A stretch of 37,836 nucleotides of DNA from a bacterium (GTDB taxonomy: Bacteria; Patescibacteriota; Saccharimonadia; Saccharimonadales; UBA4665): assembly GCA_027448765.1 (NCBI GenBank), contig DAIDMV010000008.1, positions 1 to 37,836 on the forward strand, given 5' to 3'. This document shows positions 23,074 to 31,568 of this stretch, piece by piece (position 1 is the stretch's first letter; each line of letters begins with the position of its first letter). The translations under genes were made by a program, and so were the position numbers. The notes under the pieces are model-generated. The model had not been told where the DNA came from, ran no database searches, and worked only from the letters and a program-made list of their open reading frames with translations.

Positions 23074-24138
23074 TTACATCTTTAAGTTCGGTAATACATC
23101 TATTTGATAAGGATCAACTGGCTGTAAATTATTTTTTATTTGATAAAAACCTCTGGCCGCAATCATGGCTCCATTATCAGTACAAAGTTTTATATCTGGG
23201 TAAAATAACTGCTTAGCTGGAATTATTTCCAATAGTTGTCGACGTAATTCTTGATTGGCCGCCACTCCACCAGCCAGTAAAATTGATTTTGGTTGGAAAT
23301 CGTTATAGGCCATTTTTACTTTGTTGACAACCGTTTTAACAACAACATACTGAAAACTAGCAGCAATATTAGCCTTTTGAGTCTTATTTAAGTACTTTTT
23401 AAGCTCAAAAGAAGGGAAGTTGTAATCTTTTCCAATTTCTTTTTGAGCTAGTCTTAAAACGGCTGTTTTAGGGCCAGAAAACGAAAAATCATATTTATTA
23501 TCTAACCGAGCTTCTGGTAACTGATAAAAATAAGGGTCACCCTCTTCTGCTAAACGAGCAATTTGTGGGCCGCCAGGGTAGGGTAAACCAATAATTTTAG
23601 CTACTTTATCAAAAACTTCTCCGATAGCATCATCAAGAGTTTTGCCTAAGAGCTGGTAATTTAAATCATCGTAAAATATTGCCAGTTGACTGTGACCTCC
23701 TGAAACTATAATGGCCAATAAAGGAAATTCTGTCTGATTTGAATTAAAAATATAACTACTTAATGGGCTAGTTTTAATCATGTTGGCATAAACATGGCCA
23801 ATAACATGATTAACCGAATAAAGTGGTTTATCTTTAATAATAGCCAGAGTAGCCGCTGTTATAACACCAACCAGCAAACTACCCCCAAGACCTGCTCCTT
23901 GAGTTACGGCTATTGCATCAACATCTGACCAATTAAACTTAGCCTCTTCTAGAGCTGCTTCAATAACCGTTTCAATCACCTCTAGGTGACTTCTGGCAGC
24001 AATTTCAGGTACAACACCACCAAATTGAGCATGTAAATTCATACTACTAAAAACTTGGTTACTTAATAAATCCGTACCATCTTTAACAATTGAAGCGGCA
24101 GTTTCATCACAACTAGTTTCGATACCTAATACATTCAT
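23074..24138 (-). CDS. tsaD: tRNA threonylcarbamoyladenosine transferase TsaD
   Basis: 354 aa. Transfers the threonylcarbamoyl group to A37 of ANN-reading tRNAs. Signatures: LGIETSCDETAASIV at the start, VVPEIAARSHLE, the metal-binding pair in NHVIGHVYAN (HxxxH), IVSGGHSQLAI, DDAIGEVFDKVAK and LAGGVAANQELR, ending with FYPDIKLCTDNGAMIA. All catalytic elements are present. TATACT lies eight bases before the ATG, without a Shine-Dalgarno sequence. Probably has its own promoter and may be cotranscribed with valS downstream. Divergent from the murE-like gene. Confidence 0.97.
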   Translation of the reverse strand: MNVLGIETSCDETAASIVKDGTDLLSNQVFSSMNLHAQFGGVVPEIAARSHLEVIETVIEAALEEAKFNWSDVDAIAVTQGAGLGGSLLVGVITAATLAIIKDKPLYSVNHVIGHVYANMIKTSPLSSYIFNSNQTEFPLLAIIVSGGHSQLAIFYDDLNYQLLGKTLDDAIGEVFDKVAKIIGLPYPGGPQIARLAEEGDPYFYQLPEARLDNKYDFSFSGPKTAVLRLAQKEIGKDYNFPSFELKKYLNKTQKANIAASFQYVVVKTVVNKVKMAYNDFQPKSILLAGGVAANQELRRQLLEIIPAKQLFYPDIKLCTDNGAMIAARGFYQIKNNLQPVDPYQIDVLPNLKM

Positions 24139-24254
24139 TGCTAATTAGTATACTGAAAAATCATTATTTAATCTTTTTCTTTCCACTTAATCACTTAGAG
24201 AGTGGTGTTTAAACTATCTATTTTTTAATTAGTTCTAGTATACTTAACATTATC

Positions 24255-25565
24255 ATGAATATACGAACCCTAATTAAAAAAATCATTCCCGCAAAAATTT
24301 TTTGGCAAATTGAGCCAACCGGACATTTAGTTGAAGCTTTTTTAACAAACTTAATCTATGGTTTTCCATTAAGAAACTTAAAAGTAATAGGTGTTACTGG
24401 AACTAACGGAAAAACAACTACAACCCTACTAATTCATCAAATGCTTAATGAAGCTGGATTTAAAGTTGGCTTTATGAGCACGATAGGTTATGGCTATAAA
24501 GACGAATTTATCAATCAAGAACATCATATGACCAGTGTCTCAACTAAAGAAATGATCCAAAGAATTAATAAAATGAAAAAGCAGGGTATAGAATGGTTGG
24601 TTCTGGAAACAACCTCACACGCTTTAGCTCAGCATCGAGTTTACGGTGTTCCATATTCAATAGCTGTTTTTACCAATTTAACTCATGAACATTTAGCCTA
24701 TCATCACACCTTCGAAAGATATCGACAAGCTAAAGTTAAACTATTCTCTCAAACCAACTCCAATAAAAGAGGTCTTCAGGTTGGTATTACCAATCAAGAT
24801 GACCCTAATAGCCCTTATTTCACAAGAAAAATCAAACATAACTTAAGTTATGGTATTGAATCAGGTGATCTTAAGGCCACAAAAATTAATTTAGGCCAAA
24901 ATTCAGTTCAATTCGAAACACAATATAAAAACCAAATCTATAAAATAAAATGTAACATCCCTGGTTCGTTTAATGTCTATAATTCTCTGGCTGCAACGGC
25001 AGTTGGTATTGTTTTAAAGCTTCAACCCCAACAAATAGAGCAGGGGATTGATCGGTTAAAATTTGTTGAAGGGCGAATGAATAGAATTGACCAGAATCAA
25101 AAATTTACCGTCATAGTTGATTATGCTCACTCACCAGACAGTTTTGAAAAATTATTTAAAGATATCAAACCAACCGTTAAGGGTAAGTTAATTGTTCTAT
25201 TTGGCTCTCTGGGTGGAGGAGATAAAAAGAAAAGACCTCTTCAAGGACAATTGGCGGGTCAATTTGCTGATTATATTTATCTGTGCGAAGAAGATGATCG
25301 TTCTGAAAATCCAGAACAAATTATGAACGACATTGTTGAAGGTGTTAGAAAAACCGGCAAAAAACTTAACCAAGATTATTTCCTAATCCATGACCGTCCC
25401 ACAGCAATCAAAACAGCTCTACAAAAAGCATCGTCAAATGATGATGTAGTACTGCTACTAGGCAAGGGACATGAAAAAACTATTGAACACGCTGACGGCG
25501 AACACCCTTGGAATGAAACCGAAGTCACCATTCAAGCTCTTAACGAACTAGGCTATAAAAAATAA
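24255..25565 (+). CDS. murE: MurE-like UDP-MurNAc-peptide ligase
   Basis: 436 aa, shorter than MurE (~490). The Mur ligase core is complete: ATP loop VIGVTGTNGKTTTTLLIHQM, the MTSVSTKEM segment, LETTSHALAQHRV, FTNLTHEHLAYH, and DYAHSPDSFEKL in the C-terminal domain. The N-terminal UDP-binding domain is replaced by about 45 residues (IKKIIPAKIFWQIEPTGHL, then FLTNLIYGFPLRNLK), a form I associate with CPR genomes. The site that sets the third amino acid reads EDDRSENP, where diaminopimelate enzymes have DNPR: the Arg is kept but Asn-Pro is lost. Added residue therefore uncertain (diaminopimelate, lysine or ornithine). TATACT lies ten bases upstream. Stop is one base from the convergent arginase gene. 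Confidence 0.85.
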   Translation: MNIRTLIKKIIPAKIFWQIEPTGHLVEAFLTNLIYGFPLRNLKVIGVTGTNGKTTTTLLIHQMLNEAGFKVGFMSTIGYGYKDEFINQEHHMTSVSTKEMIQRINKMKKQGIEWLVLETTSHALAQHRVYGVPYSIAVFTNLTHEHLAYHHTFERYRQAKVKLFSQTNSNKRGLQVGITNQDDPNSPYFTRKIKHNLSYGIESGDLKATKINLGQNSVQFETQYKNQIYKIKCNIPGSFNVYNSLAATAVGIVLKLQPQQIEQGIDRLKFVEGRMNRIDQNQKFTVIVDYAHSPDSFEKLFKDIKPTVKGKLIVLFGSLGGGDKKKRPLQGQLAGQFADYIYLCEEDDRSENPEQIMNDIVEGVRKTGKKLNQDYFLIHDRPTAIKTALQKASSNDDVVLLLGKGHEKTIEHADGEHPWNETEVTIQALNELGYKK

Positions 25566-25566
25566 T

Positions 25567-26505
25567 CTAATCTTTAATTGTATTTCTAGACATATAGCCG
25601 GTATACCAACTATAATCACGTCCAAAGAACTTGGCTATTAATTCTATGCCTAGTTCAGCGGTTTTATTATCAATGTCTTGAAGTGGATTATATTCAACCA
25701 CATCAACCCCAGCCACCTGACAACGTTGCCCAATATATTGGGCAATAACCGCCATTTCTCGATAAGTTAACCCCTTAGCATTTGGCATACCAGCACCTGG
25801 GGCATAAATCTGATCAATACAATCTAAATCTAAGCTAATCCAAATATGTCCAACCCGACTAATCAAATCATCAATTTTTTTAAAAAGTGGGGCTAAACCT
25901 TGACTTAATAAATCAAACAACATAAAAGTATCGAGCTTGGCTTTTTTTATTAAGTCTAATTCAGCTTGATCCCAATCACTACCACCAATATGTAAAAAAT
26001 TGGTTGTTTGTAATTTTTTTCCTGGACGAAATACATTAATTAAAGATTGGTCACCAAAACCTAATAAAGAAGCAACATGCATACCGTGAATGTTACCACT
26101 TAAACTAGTTTGACTTGTATTCATATCACCATGAGCATCAAAATAAATTAACCCTAGATCTTGTTTAAAACTCACCGAGGCACCAGCTACCAATCCTAAA
26201 GTCATTGAATGATCTCCACCGATAGCAATCATTCTGTTGCCTTTATTAATCGCTGCGTTAGTTTTTTGAGCAACCTCTTCGTTGACCCTAATTACTTCGT
26301 CAACATATTTTAATCGACTATCGCCCACTTTTAATTCGTGTCTAGGATTAACGAAGACGTTACCCAGATCTTGAATTTTTAAACCAGTAGACTCGAGTTT
26401 CTCAACAATCCCTTGATATCTAAAGGCCTGAGGCCCAATGTCTACACCAAGGTTTTCGGCACCCAAATCAATTGGGATACCCAATAAACTAATATTCATA
26501 TTCAT
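25567..26505 (-). CDS. rocF: Arginase family hydrolase, probably arginase
   Basis: 312 aa. Converts arginine to ornithine and urea with two Mn ions. Metal ligands are visible in IGGDHSMTLGLV, YFDAHGDMN and SLDLDCIDQIYAPG. The segment SLSGNIHGMHVASLLGFGD matches the substrate-recognition loop of true arginases ('SGNIHGMP') rather than agmatinases, and the start LLGIPIDLGAENLGVDIGP matches the arginase opening. TAAAAT lies six bases before the ATG. It is divergent from groES, with which it shares a 120-base promoter region that includes two CIRCE sites, so indirect heat-shock influence is possible. Role: ornithine or nitrogen supply, or arginine competition with a host (inference). Confidence 0.9.
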   Translation of the reverse strand: MNMNISLLGIPIDLGAENLGVDIGPQAFRYQGIVEKLESTGLKIQDLGNVFVNPRHELKVGDSRLKYVDEVIRVNEEVAQKTNAAINKGNRMIAIGGDHSMTLGLVAGASVSFKQDLGLIYFDAHGDMNTSQTSLSGNIHGMHVASLLGFGDQSLINVFRPGKKLQTTNFLHIGGSDWDQAELDLIKKAKLDTFMLFDLLSQGLAPLFKKIDDLISRVGHIWISLDLDCIDQIYAPGAGMPNAKGLTYREMAVIAQYIGQRCQVAGVDVVEYNPLQDIDNKTAELGIELIAKFFGRDYSWYTGYMSRNTIKD

Positions 26506-26531
26506 CTAGATATTTTAACACGACTAAAGTC

Positions 26532-26561
26532 TTGACAAAACTTTTAGCACTTGTGTATTAT
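26532..26561 (+). promoter_or_regulatory. groESL promoter
   Basis: A perfect TTGACA (26532-26537), 18-base spacer, TATTAT (26556-26561). The first CIRCE operator overlaps the spacer and -10 box, the second lies directly downstream. This is the strongest -35 box seen in the window. Confidence 0.75.
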
Positions 26562-26570
26562 GAGTGCTAG
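26544..26570. promoter_or_regulatory. CIRCE operator 1 (HrcA site)
   Basis: TTAGCACTT, nine bases, GAGTGCTAG. The consensus is TTAGCACTC-N9-GAGTGCTAA; the arms differ only at the outer or inner end base. HrcA would block the promoter here. Confidence 0.9.
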
Positions 26571-26574
26571 GACA

Positions 26575-26601
26575 TTAGCACTCTCTATGTTACAGTGCTA
26601 A
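26575..26601. promoter_or_regulatory. CIRCE operator 2 (HrcA site)
   Basis: TTAGCACTC, nine bases, CAGTGCTAA: one mismatch to the consensus. It begins four bases after CIRCE 1 and lies in the transcribed leader. Confidence 0.9.
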
Positions 26602-26625
26602 TGATTAATAAAAATAGGAGGAATC

Positions 26626-26892
26626 ATGACAACACCATTACAACCATTGGCCGACAATATTGTAGCTCAAATCGAGGAAGCACAGAACAAAACTGCTAGT
26701 GGATTATATTTACCAGAACAAGCTACTGAAAAGCCCAAAACAGCAAAAGTTCTTAATGTTGGTAAAGAAGTTAAAAATATAAAACCAAACGATCGAATTG
26801 TTTATAAAAGTTACAGTGCCACTGAAATTAAAATCGACAACCAAGACTACGTCATCGTAAAAGAAGAAGACGTCTTGGCAACAGTCAAATAA
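26626..26892 (+). CDS. groES: Co-chaperonin GroES
   Basis: 88 aa, slightly short for GroES (~95). Caps the GroEL folding chamber. The opening LQPLADNIVAQIEEAQNKTA, the mobile loop TASGLYLPEQATEKPKTAKV and the end DYVIVKEEDVLATV match the family. A strong Shine-Dalgarno sequence (AGGAGGA) precedes the ATG. It is the first gene of the groES-groEL operon under TTGACA-18-TATTAT and two CIRCE operators, so it should be induced on heat or protein stress when HrcA is released. No hrcA gene is present in the window. Confidence 0.97.
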   Translation: MTTPLQPLADNIVAQIEEAQNKTASGLYLPEQATEKPKTAKVLNVGKEVKNIKPNDRIVYKSYSATEIKIDNQDYVIVKEEDVLATVK

Positions 26893-26917
26893 TTAAAGTT
26901 ATTAAAAGGAGATAAAC

Positions 26918-28561
26918 ATGGCTAAAAAAATTTTTTATGATGAAGAGGCTCGACGAAAAGTCTTAGCTGGAGCCGAAATACTATATAACGCCGTTAAGAC
27001 TACTATGGGACCAAAGGGTCGTAATGTAGTTATTTCTAAATCTTACGGTAGTCCGACTATTACTCATGATGGTGTTACGGTCGCCAAAGGGGTTGAATTA
27101 CCCGATGTAGATGATGAAACTTTGGGTTATAAAGTTGGAGCTGAACTAATTAAACAAGCTGCCTCAAAAATGAATGATGTAGCCGGTGATGGAACTACTA
27201 CCGTAACTGTTTTAACCTATCATTTATTAAATGAAGCTAATAAATTAATTGCAGCTGGCCACAATCCAATGTTATTACGAAAAGGTTTAGAAAACGCTGC
27301 TAACGATGTTATTAAAGAATTATCTAATATGACTGAAGATATCCATAGTAAAAAATCTAGGGTAGCAGAAGTAGCTACTATTTCAGCTGGCGATGAAGAA
27401 ATTGGTAATTTGATTGCCGATGTAATCGAAAAAGTAGGCAAGGATGGTGTAGTAACGGTTGAAGAAGGCCAGGGCCTATTATTAGAATCAGAAGTTGTTG
27501 AAGGTTTTACTTTCGATAGAGGTTTTGTCAGTCCTTATATGATTACTGATACAGCTAGAATGGAAGCTGTTTATGACAAACCAGCTGTTGTAATTACTGA
27601 TAAAAAAATATCTAACATCCAAGAATTCTTACCTCTACTGGAAAAATTAGCGGCTGCGGGTAAAAAAGATTTAGTCTTAATAGCTGAAGAAGTTGAAGGT
27701 GAAGCTCTTGGTACTTTAATTTTAAACCGATTAAAGGGTGTCTTCAATACTGTAGCTATTAAAGCACCAGCTTTTGGGGATCGACGAAAAGATATTCTTA
27801 ACGACATAGCCATTTTAACTGGTGCAGAAGTTATTTCCGAAGACAAAAGCATGTCTTTTGATAACGTTGATTTAGACGTTGTTGGAAGTGCTCGAAAAGT
27901 TATTGTCGACAAAGATAACACAACAATTGTTGAAGGTGGTGGTAATTCAATTGAAGTCGACGCTAGAGTTAAACAAATTAACGCACAAATAGATCAATCT
28001 ACGAGCGAATATGATCGTGAAAACCTCGAAAAAAGACGGGCTTCACTAAGTGGTAAAGTAGCTGTTATTAAGGTTGGTGGAGCTACAGAAACTGAGATAG
28101 AAGAGAAAAAATTTCGAGTTGATGATGCTGTCGCTGCCGTTAAAGCTGCTCTTGAAGAAGGAATTGTTGCTGGTGGTGGTGTCACTTTAATTAACTTAGC
28201 CAACAAAATCGAAGTCAAGGGTAATGATTCTGTTTCGGCTGGATCACAAATCCTTAAAAACGCTCTCGAACAACCTTTCAGAATATTGTTACAAAACGCT
28301 GGCCTCAATCCAGACGAATGGTTGCCTCAAATTAAAACCGCTAAAGCAGGTTTTGGTATTGATGTTAACAATCCAATCAAATTAGTTGATCTAAAATCTG
28401 TTGGGGTAATTGATCCGACCAGAGTAACTAAAGAAGCCCTACAAAATGCTATTTCTATTGCTGCTACTACTGCAACAATGGGTGCTTTAGTAGTAGATAT
28501 TCCAAAAGAAGAAGCTACTAGTCCATCACCAGATATGGGTGGCATGGGTGGCATGATGTAA
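26918..28561 (+). CDS. groEL: Chaperonin GroEL
   Basis: 547 aa, full length. Forms the double-ring ATP-driven folding chamber. Signatures: VKTTMGPKGRNVVI, DGVTVAK, the ATP-site GDGTTTVTVLTY, AAVEEGIV-type segment read here as AALEEGIVAGGGVTLI, and the flexible tail DMGGMGGMM. A Shine-Dalgarno sequence (AAAGGAG) lies seven to eight bases before the ATG. It is 25 bases after groES, in one operon, and is followed by two hairpins of which the second looks like a terminator. Nothing unusual is seen. Confidence 0.98.
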   Translation: MAKKIFYDEEARRKVLAGAEILYNAVKTTMGPKGRNVVISKSYGSPTITHDGVTVAKGVELPDVDDETLGYKVGAELIKQAASKMNDVAGDGTTTVTVLTYHLLNEANKLIAAGHNPMLLRKGLENAANDVIKELSNMTEDIHSKKSRVAEVATISAGDEEIGNLIADVIEKVGKDGVVTVEEGQGLLLESEVVEGFTFDRGFVSPYMITDTARMEAVYDKPAVVITDKKISNIQEFLPLLEKLAAAGKKDLVLIAEEVEGEALGTLILNRLKGVFNTVAIKAPAFGDRRKDILNDIAILTGAEVISEDKSMSFDNVDLDVVGSARKVIVDKDNTTIVEGGGNSIEVDARVKQINAQIDQSTSEYDRENLEKRRASLSGKVAVIKVGGATETEIEEKKFRVDDAVAAVKAALEEGIVAGGGVTLINLANKIEVKGNDSVSAGSQILKNALEQPFRILLQNAGLNPDEWLPQIKTAKAGFGIDVNNPIKLVDLKSVGVIDPTRVTKEALQNAISIAATTATMGALVVDIPKEEATSPSPDMGGMGGMM

Positions 28562-28585
28562 AAGAACTTCAGTAATTAAGTTCTT
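28562..28585 (+). other. Hairpin just after groEL
   Basis: AAGAACTT, eight-base loop, AAGTTCTT; it begins one base after the stop codon. It may protect the 3' end of the transcript or assist the terminator that follows. Confidence 0.45.
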
Positions 28586-28590
28586 AATTA

Positions 28591-28625
28591 TAAACACTAC
28601 TCTCTTATGGGTAGTGTTTATTTAT
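28591..28625 (+). terminator. groESL terminator
   Basis: TAAACACTAC (28591-28600) pairs perfectly with GTAGTGTTTA (28611-28620) around a 10-base loop and is followed by TTTAT. The stem has modest GC and the T-tract is short, so termination may be partial. Confidence 0.7.
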
Positions 28626-28632
28626 AATAATC

Positions 28633-28661
28633 TTGCATAACTTTAAACTTCATGCTATAAT
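28633..28661 (+). promoter_or_regulatory. Promoter of the 28668-31568 gene run
   Basis: TTGCAT (28633-28638), exactly 17 bases, TATAAT (28656-28661), and six bases to the ATG at 28668. A clear example of the leaderless layout. Confidence 0.7.
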
Positions 28662-28667
28662 AACGCC

Positions 28668-30344
28668 ATGGAAAATTTTAATACACTTTTAACTCCCCAT
28701 CAACAACTAGAAACAAGTACTGTCACAAAGGAACCTTGCAATTATAATCAGGTCCCGAGAACTTTTCGTTCCCAGGATCATTTAACTGCCAAAGAAACAT
28801 CTGATAAATACATTGAAGAGTCTGTTTTAGATTATCAAAAGGTTCATGAACTTCGTCAAGAACTGGCTCAACGTCAAACACTTCAAGATTCTTTAGATCC
28901 AAATCAGAAAAAATTTGTCATCGATGAAGATAAAATAATTGAAGAATACTTAAAACCATTTAATGATAAATTCTCTTCTAATGAAGAATTAACTGGTAAG
29001 GTTCAACAAGCACTCAAAAGTCGTTTATCGATAGACGATGAAACTTATAAAGATAAATATAGCCCCGTCAGCATATTTAAAAAACCGGAAGCTGTTAGTC
29101 AGAACCAATCAGTCACCGATAATGCAACCCCAGAACAAACTGTCAATTCTGAGCCAGACACTTCTTCTGAAGATAGTGAAATGGATCCAGATGAAGCTCT
29201 TGCAAAGGTCATAGCGAAAAGGAAAGAACGCGAAAACAATAATCCCGACAATGACGAAAACAATCCGAACACTGACGAAGACGAAGACGAACAAAAAACA
29301 CAAGAATTAGCCGTTTGGATGCCTGAATTTTCACCTGAAGCTCAAACAGAACTAAACGAAGCTAGAACTAAATTTGCTAAGGCAACCGCCAAGATGAGAT
29401 TTAAAAATTTCATGCTTGGAAGAGGTTCAAAAACAAGTGATCAAGCTCGGCTTGAATATGAAGCTATTCAAGACAAAATTATCGAAGAAGCAAAATTAAA
29501 CGACGATCAAAAAATTAAATTTTTAGCTGAAGATAGAGAAAAATTTTATGAAGAGCTTGTTCAAGAAAAAGAAGCTTTACAACCCAAAAATAAAACTCTC
29601 AGAAAATTATATAATTGGCTAGGAACTCCTAATCCTGAAAAAAACAAAAATTCAGAAAAACTTAAAAGAGTGGCCGCTGTAGGTGCTTTGGCTTTAGTTG
29701 CTAGTGGTGCAATTTCTTTGGCATTACCCGCTATTTTTGGTGGTGTTGTAGCTGGAGGTATTAGTCTGGCAGCAACAAGAGGTGGTACTGAAGCTTTATT
29801 GAGTCGTAAGCTAAATGCCCAAAAAGATGCTATTTCCCAAAATCCAATTAATAACAGCACCTCTGGCGATTTGAACAAGACTAGATTCACAGAAGATATT
29901 CATCAAGAAAGCAAAGAAATAGCAAAAAGCAATCGTAAAAAAACAGCCATTAGTTTCTTGGGTGGTTTATTGGTCGGTTCAATATTTGCTTTCGGAGTAG
30001 ATCATATTGCCCACGCTTTAACAGATAATTCTCATGTTGTCACCGGTGCCGGTGGCAATCATGCTAAGAATGTGGCGAATGTGGCTGGAAAAACTCGTGA
30101 TGCACTATCTTCTTCTCACGACATTCCAACAATCAACACAAATGGCTCTCAATACCCTTGGGATTATTTTGCCAAAACTTTTGGAGCCGAAAAAGCCACA
30201 CCAATGATAGAACAATTAGCTCAAAAACTTCGAGATAGCGGTTGGCAAGTCAATAGTTTTGAACACGGTATCAACAGTCTTGTCAGTCCAAACGGAAAAG
30301 TCTATAATACCACTCAAGGTATCGTATCTGCCTTATTGCAATAA
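28668..30344 (+). CDS. Large acidic protein with membrane segments, function unknown
   Basis: 558 aa. Residues ~1-125 are charged and helical; ~125-220 are low-complexity and very acidic (stretches such as NTDEDEDEQK); ~220-320 are helical again. A hydrophobic segment at ~335-367 (AAVGALALVASGAISLALPA and on) and another at ~423-445 (FLGGLLVGSIFAFGVDHI) are the likely membrane parts. The C-terminal ~80 residues form a small domain: YPWDYFAKTFGAEKATPMIE, then DSGWQVNSFEHGINSLVSPN and TTQGIVSALL. This architecture reminds me of large Saccharibacteria envelope proteins, but I cannot name a family. Promoter TTGCAT-17-TATAAT directly upstream. It heads a four-gene run on the plus strand. Confidence 0.8.
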   Translation: MENFNTLLTPHQQLETSTVTKEPCNYNQVPRTFRSQDHLTAKETSDKYIEESVLDYQKVHELRQELAQRQTLQDSLDPNQKKFVIDEDKIIEEYLKPFNDKFSSNEELTGKVQQALKSRLSIDDETYKDKYSPVSIFKKPEAVSQNQSVTDNATPEQTVNSEPDTSSEDSEMDPDEALAKVIAKRKERENNNPDNDENNPNTDEDEDEQKTQELAVWMPEFSPEAQTELNEARTKFAKATAKMRFKNFMLGRGSKTSDQARLEYEAIQDKIIEEAKLNDDQKIKFLAEDREKFYEELVQEKEALQPKNKTLRKLYNWLGTPNPEKNKNSEKLKRVAAVGALALVASGAISLALPAIFGGVVAGGISLAATRGGTEALLSRKLNAQKDAISQNPINNSTSGDLNKTRFTEDIHQESKEIAKSNRKKTAISFLGGLLVGSIFAFGVDHIAHALTDNSHVVTGAGGNHAKNVANVAGKTRDALSSSHDIPTINTNGSQYPWDYFAKTFGAEKATPMIEQLAQKLRDSGWQVNSFEHGINSLVSPNGKVYNTTQGIVSALLQ

Positions 30345-30372
30345 TTTAAAAATTAATATTAAGAAAGAGTTT

Positions 30373-30654
30373 ATGGACAAAACAATCCTCAATCGTCTAG
30401 GCGTCAACGAAGACGATCAAAAAAAAATAAATGTTTTAAGAATTTTTAATCGCCTGTTTCTTCTCAAATTAGGACTAGCTATTGACGAAGATTTAACCGA
30501 ACTACAAAGAAAAGAATTTAACTCACTTAATATTGATAACATTCAGACTATTACGGATTGGTATTTAGCCAACGTACCCAGCGGACAAGCAACCTACGAT
30601 CTTGTTTTTAACCACACTATTGATGAAGTTAAAAATCAAATATTGAAAAGATAA
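30373..30654 (+). CDS. Small acidic helical protein
   Basis: 93 aa from the ATG at 30373, 28 bases after the preceding gene; the frame is open further upstream but that part overlaps the previous gene and reads unlike protein. Sequence: MDKTILNRLGVNEDDQKKIN, then FNRLFLLKLGLAIDEDLTEL and DWYLANVPSGQATYDLVF. Entirely soluble and helical. It has some resemblance to small CPR proteins of the DUF5663 type, but this is a weak impression from memory. Weak ribosome site (AAAGAG). Second gene of the run. Confidence 0.65.
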   Translation: MDKTILNRLGVNEDDQKKINVLRIFNRLFLLKLGLAIDEDLTELQRKEFNSLNIDNIQTITDWYLANVPSGQATYDLVFNHTIDEVKNQILKR

Positions 30655-30670
30655 CTGCCTTTTATTAATT

Positions 30671-31291
30671 ATGAAATTACACCGCGTACAAGAACAATCA
30701 GATTGGCACAACATACCAGATAATGATCTAAATTTTTTTCAAAAAGTTGCTAAAAAAACTCATGGTGTTTTAACTCCGGGTAATATTATTACGACTATAG
30801 GTCTAGGATTAGTGATTAGTGGTTGTAATGACTTAGATCAAAATCCCAATAAAACCTTAATTAAAGTTTCAGCTGGTCGAGTGGCTGATTATCTTGACGG
30901 TATCGTTGCCGATAAAACTCAAACCAAAAGTAAGATCGGTGAAGCTGCTGATGTAATGGCTGATAAAATTGCTACTCTAGCACTCTTAAAAAGTATTAAC
31001 GATCACAAACTTTTATCAAGTTCCTTCTTAAAATTTCTTGTCGTGCAAAATTCAGCTAACAGCTCTCTTGGACTTTATTCAAAATTATCTCATCAAGAAC
31101 TTCATTCGTCTAAAAATGGCAAGATTGCTACCGCTCTTCAAACTCCTGTTTTTGTGGCCTCAATCGCTAGTTTTGCCCTAGAAAAATCACATCCAGCTTA
31201 TCAAAAAGAAGTCAAAAAGATCCAAAATCTATTAACTATACCAACTATTGTAATGTCTGCTTTGGCGACTTATGATTATTTAAATGGATAA
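30671..31291 (+). CDS. CDP-alcohol phosphatidyltransferase-like protein
   Basis: 206 aa. The signature of the family is D-x2-D-G-x2-A-R-x8-G-x3-D-x3-D. Here the segment DYLDGIVADKTQ, then IGEAADVMADK, keeps all four Asp residues and both Gly, but the Arg after Ala is Asp (AD instead of AR). Preceding LTPGNIITTIGLGLVISG fits the first membrane helix (family 'lTP.niiT..g'). Hydrophobicity in the C-terminal half is lower than usual for an enzyme with six helices, so it may be degenerate or use another headgroup. Normal role: phospholipid headgroup transfer from CDP-diacylglycerol. It overlaps the next gene by eight bases. Confidence 0.75.
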   Translation: MKLHRVQEQSDWHNIPDNDLNFFQKVAKKTHGVLTPGNIITTIGLGLVISGCNDLDQNPNKTLIKVSAGRVADYLDGIVADKTQTKSKIGEAADVMADKIATLALLKSINDHKLLSSSFLKFLVVQNSANSSLGLYSKLSHQELHSSKNGKIATALQTPVFVASIASFALEKSHPAYQKEVKKIQNLLTIPTIVMSALATYDYLNG

Positions 31292-31568
31292 AGTTAAAAA
31301 GTTAATTAAAAACCACCGTATTATTTTAATTATTTTAATTACATTTATTGTTTCTGTTAGTTTGACACATTTTATTGACCAAATTTATTATACTATCACT
31401 ATCAACTCGATCAGCTCAAAAGAACAAAAATTTCAGACAGCCTACGCTCAAGTTGATCATGATTTTAAATTTGTCATAAACATTGACCAGAATCTAGTTA
31501 ATTGTTACAAACTTCAAAGTTTAAATGATCTGGCTATTTGTCAACAACACAATAAGGTTTTACCCTAA
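31284..31568 (+). CDS. Small single-pass membrane protein
   Basis: 94 aa. A basic start (MDKVKKLIKNHR), one membrane helix (IILIILITFIVSVSLTHFI, ~13-31) and a 60-residue outer part with two cysteines (NCYKLQ and AICQQHN) that could pair. It begins eight bases inside the phosphatidyltransferase-like gene, so it is translationally coupled to it. Its stop overlaps the stop of the convergent gene at 31565. No family recognised. Confidence 0.65.
   Translation: MDKVKKLIKNHRIILIILITFIVSVSLTHFIDQIYYTITINSISSKEQKFQTAYAQVDHDFKFVINIDQNLVNCYKLQSLNDLAICQQHNKVLP

Noticed and set aside
27220-28554. Several minus-strand frames inside groEL
   Set aside because: Shadows of groEL; the plus-strand product is beyond doubt and the minus translations are Ser/Ala-rich without motifs.
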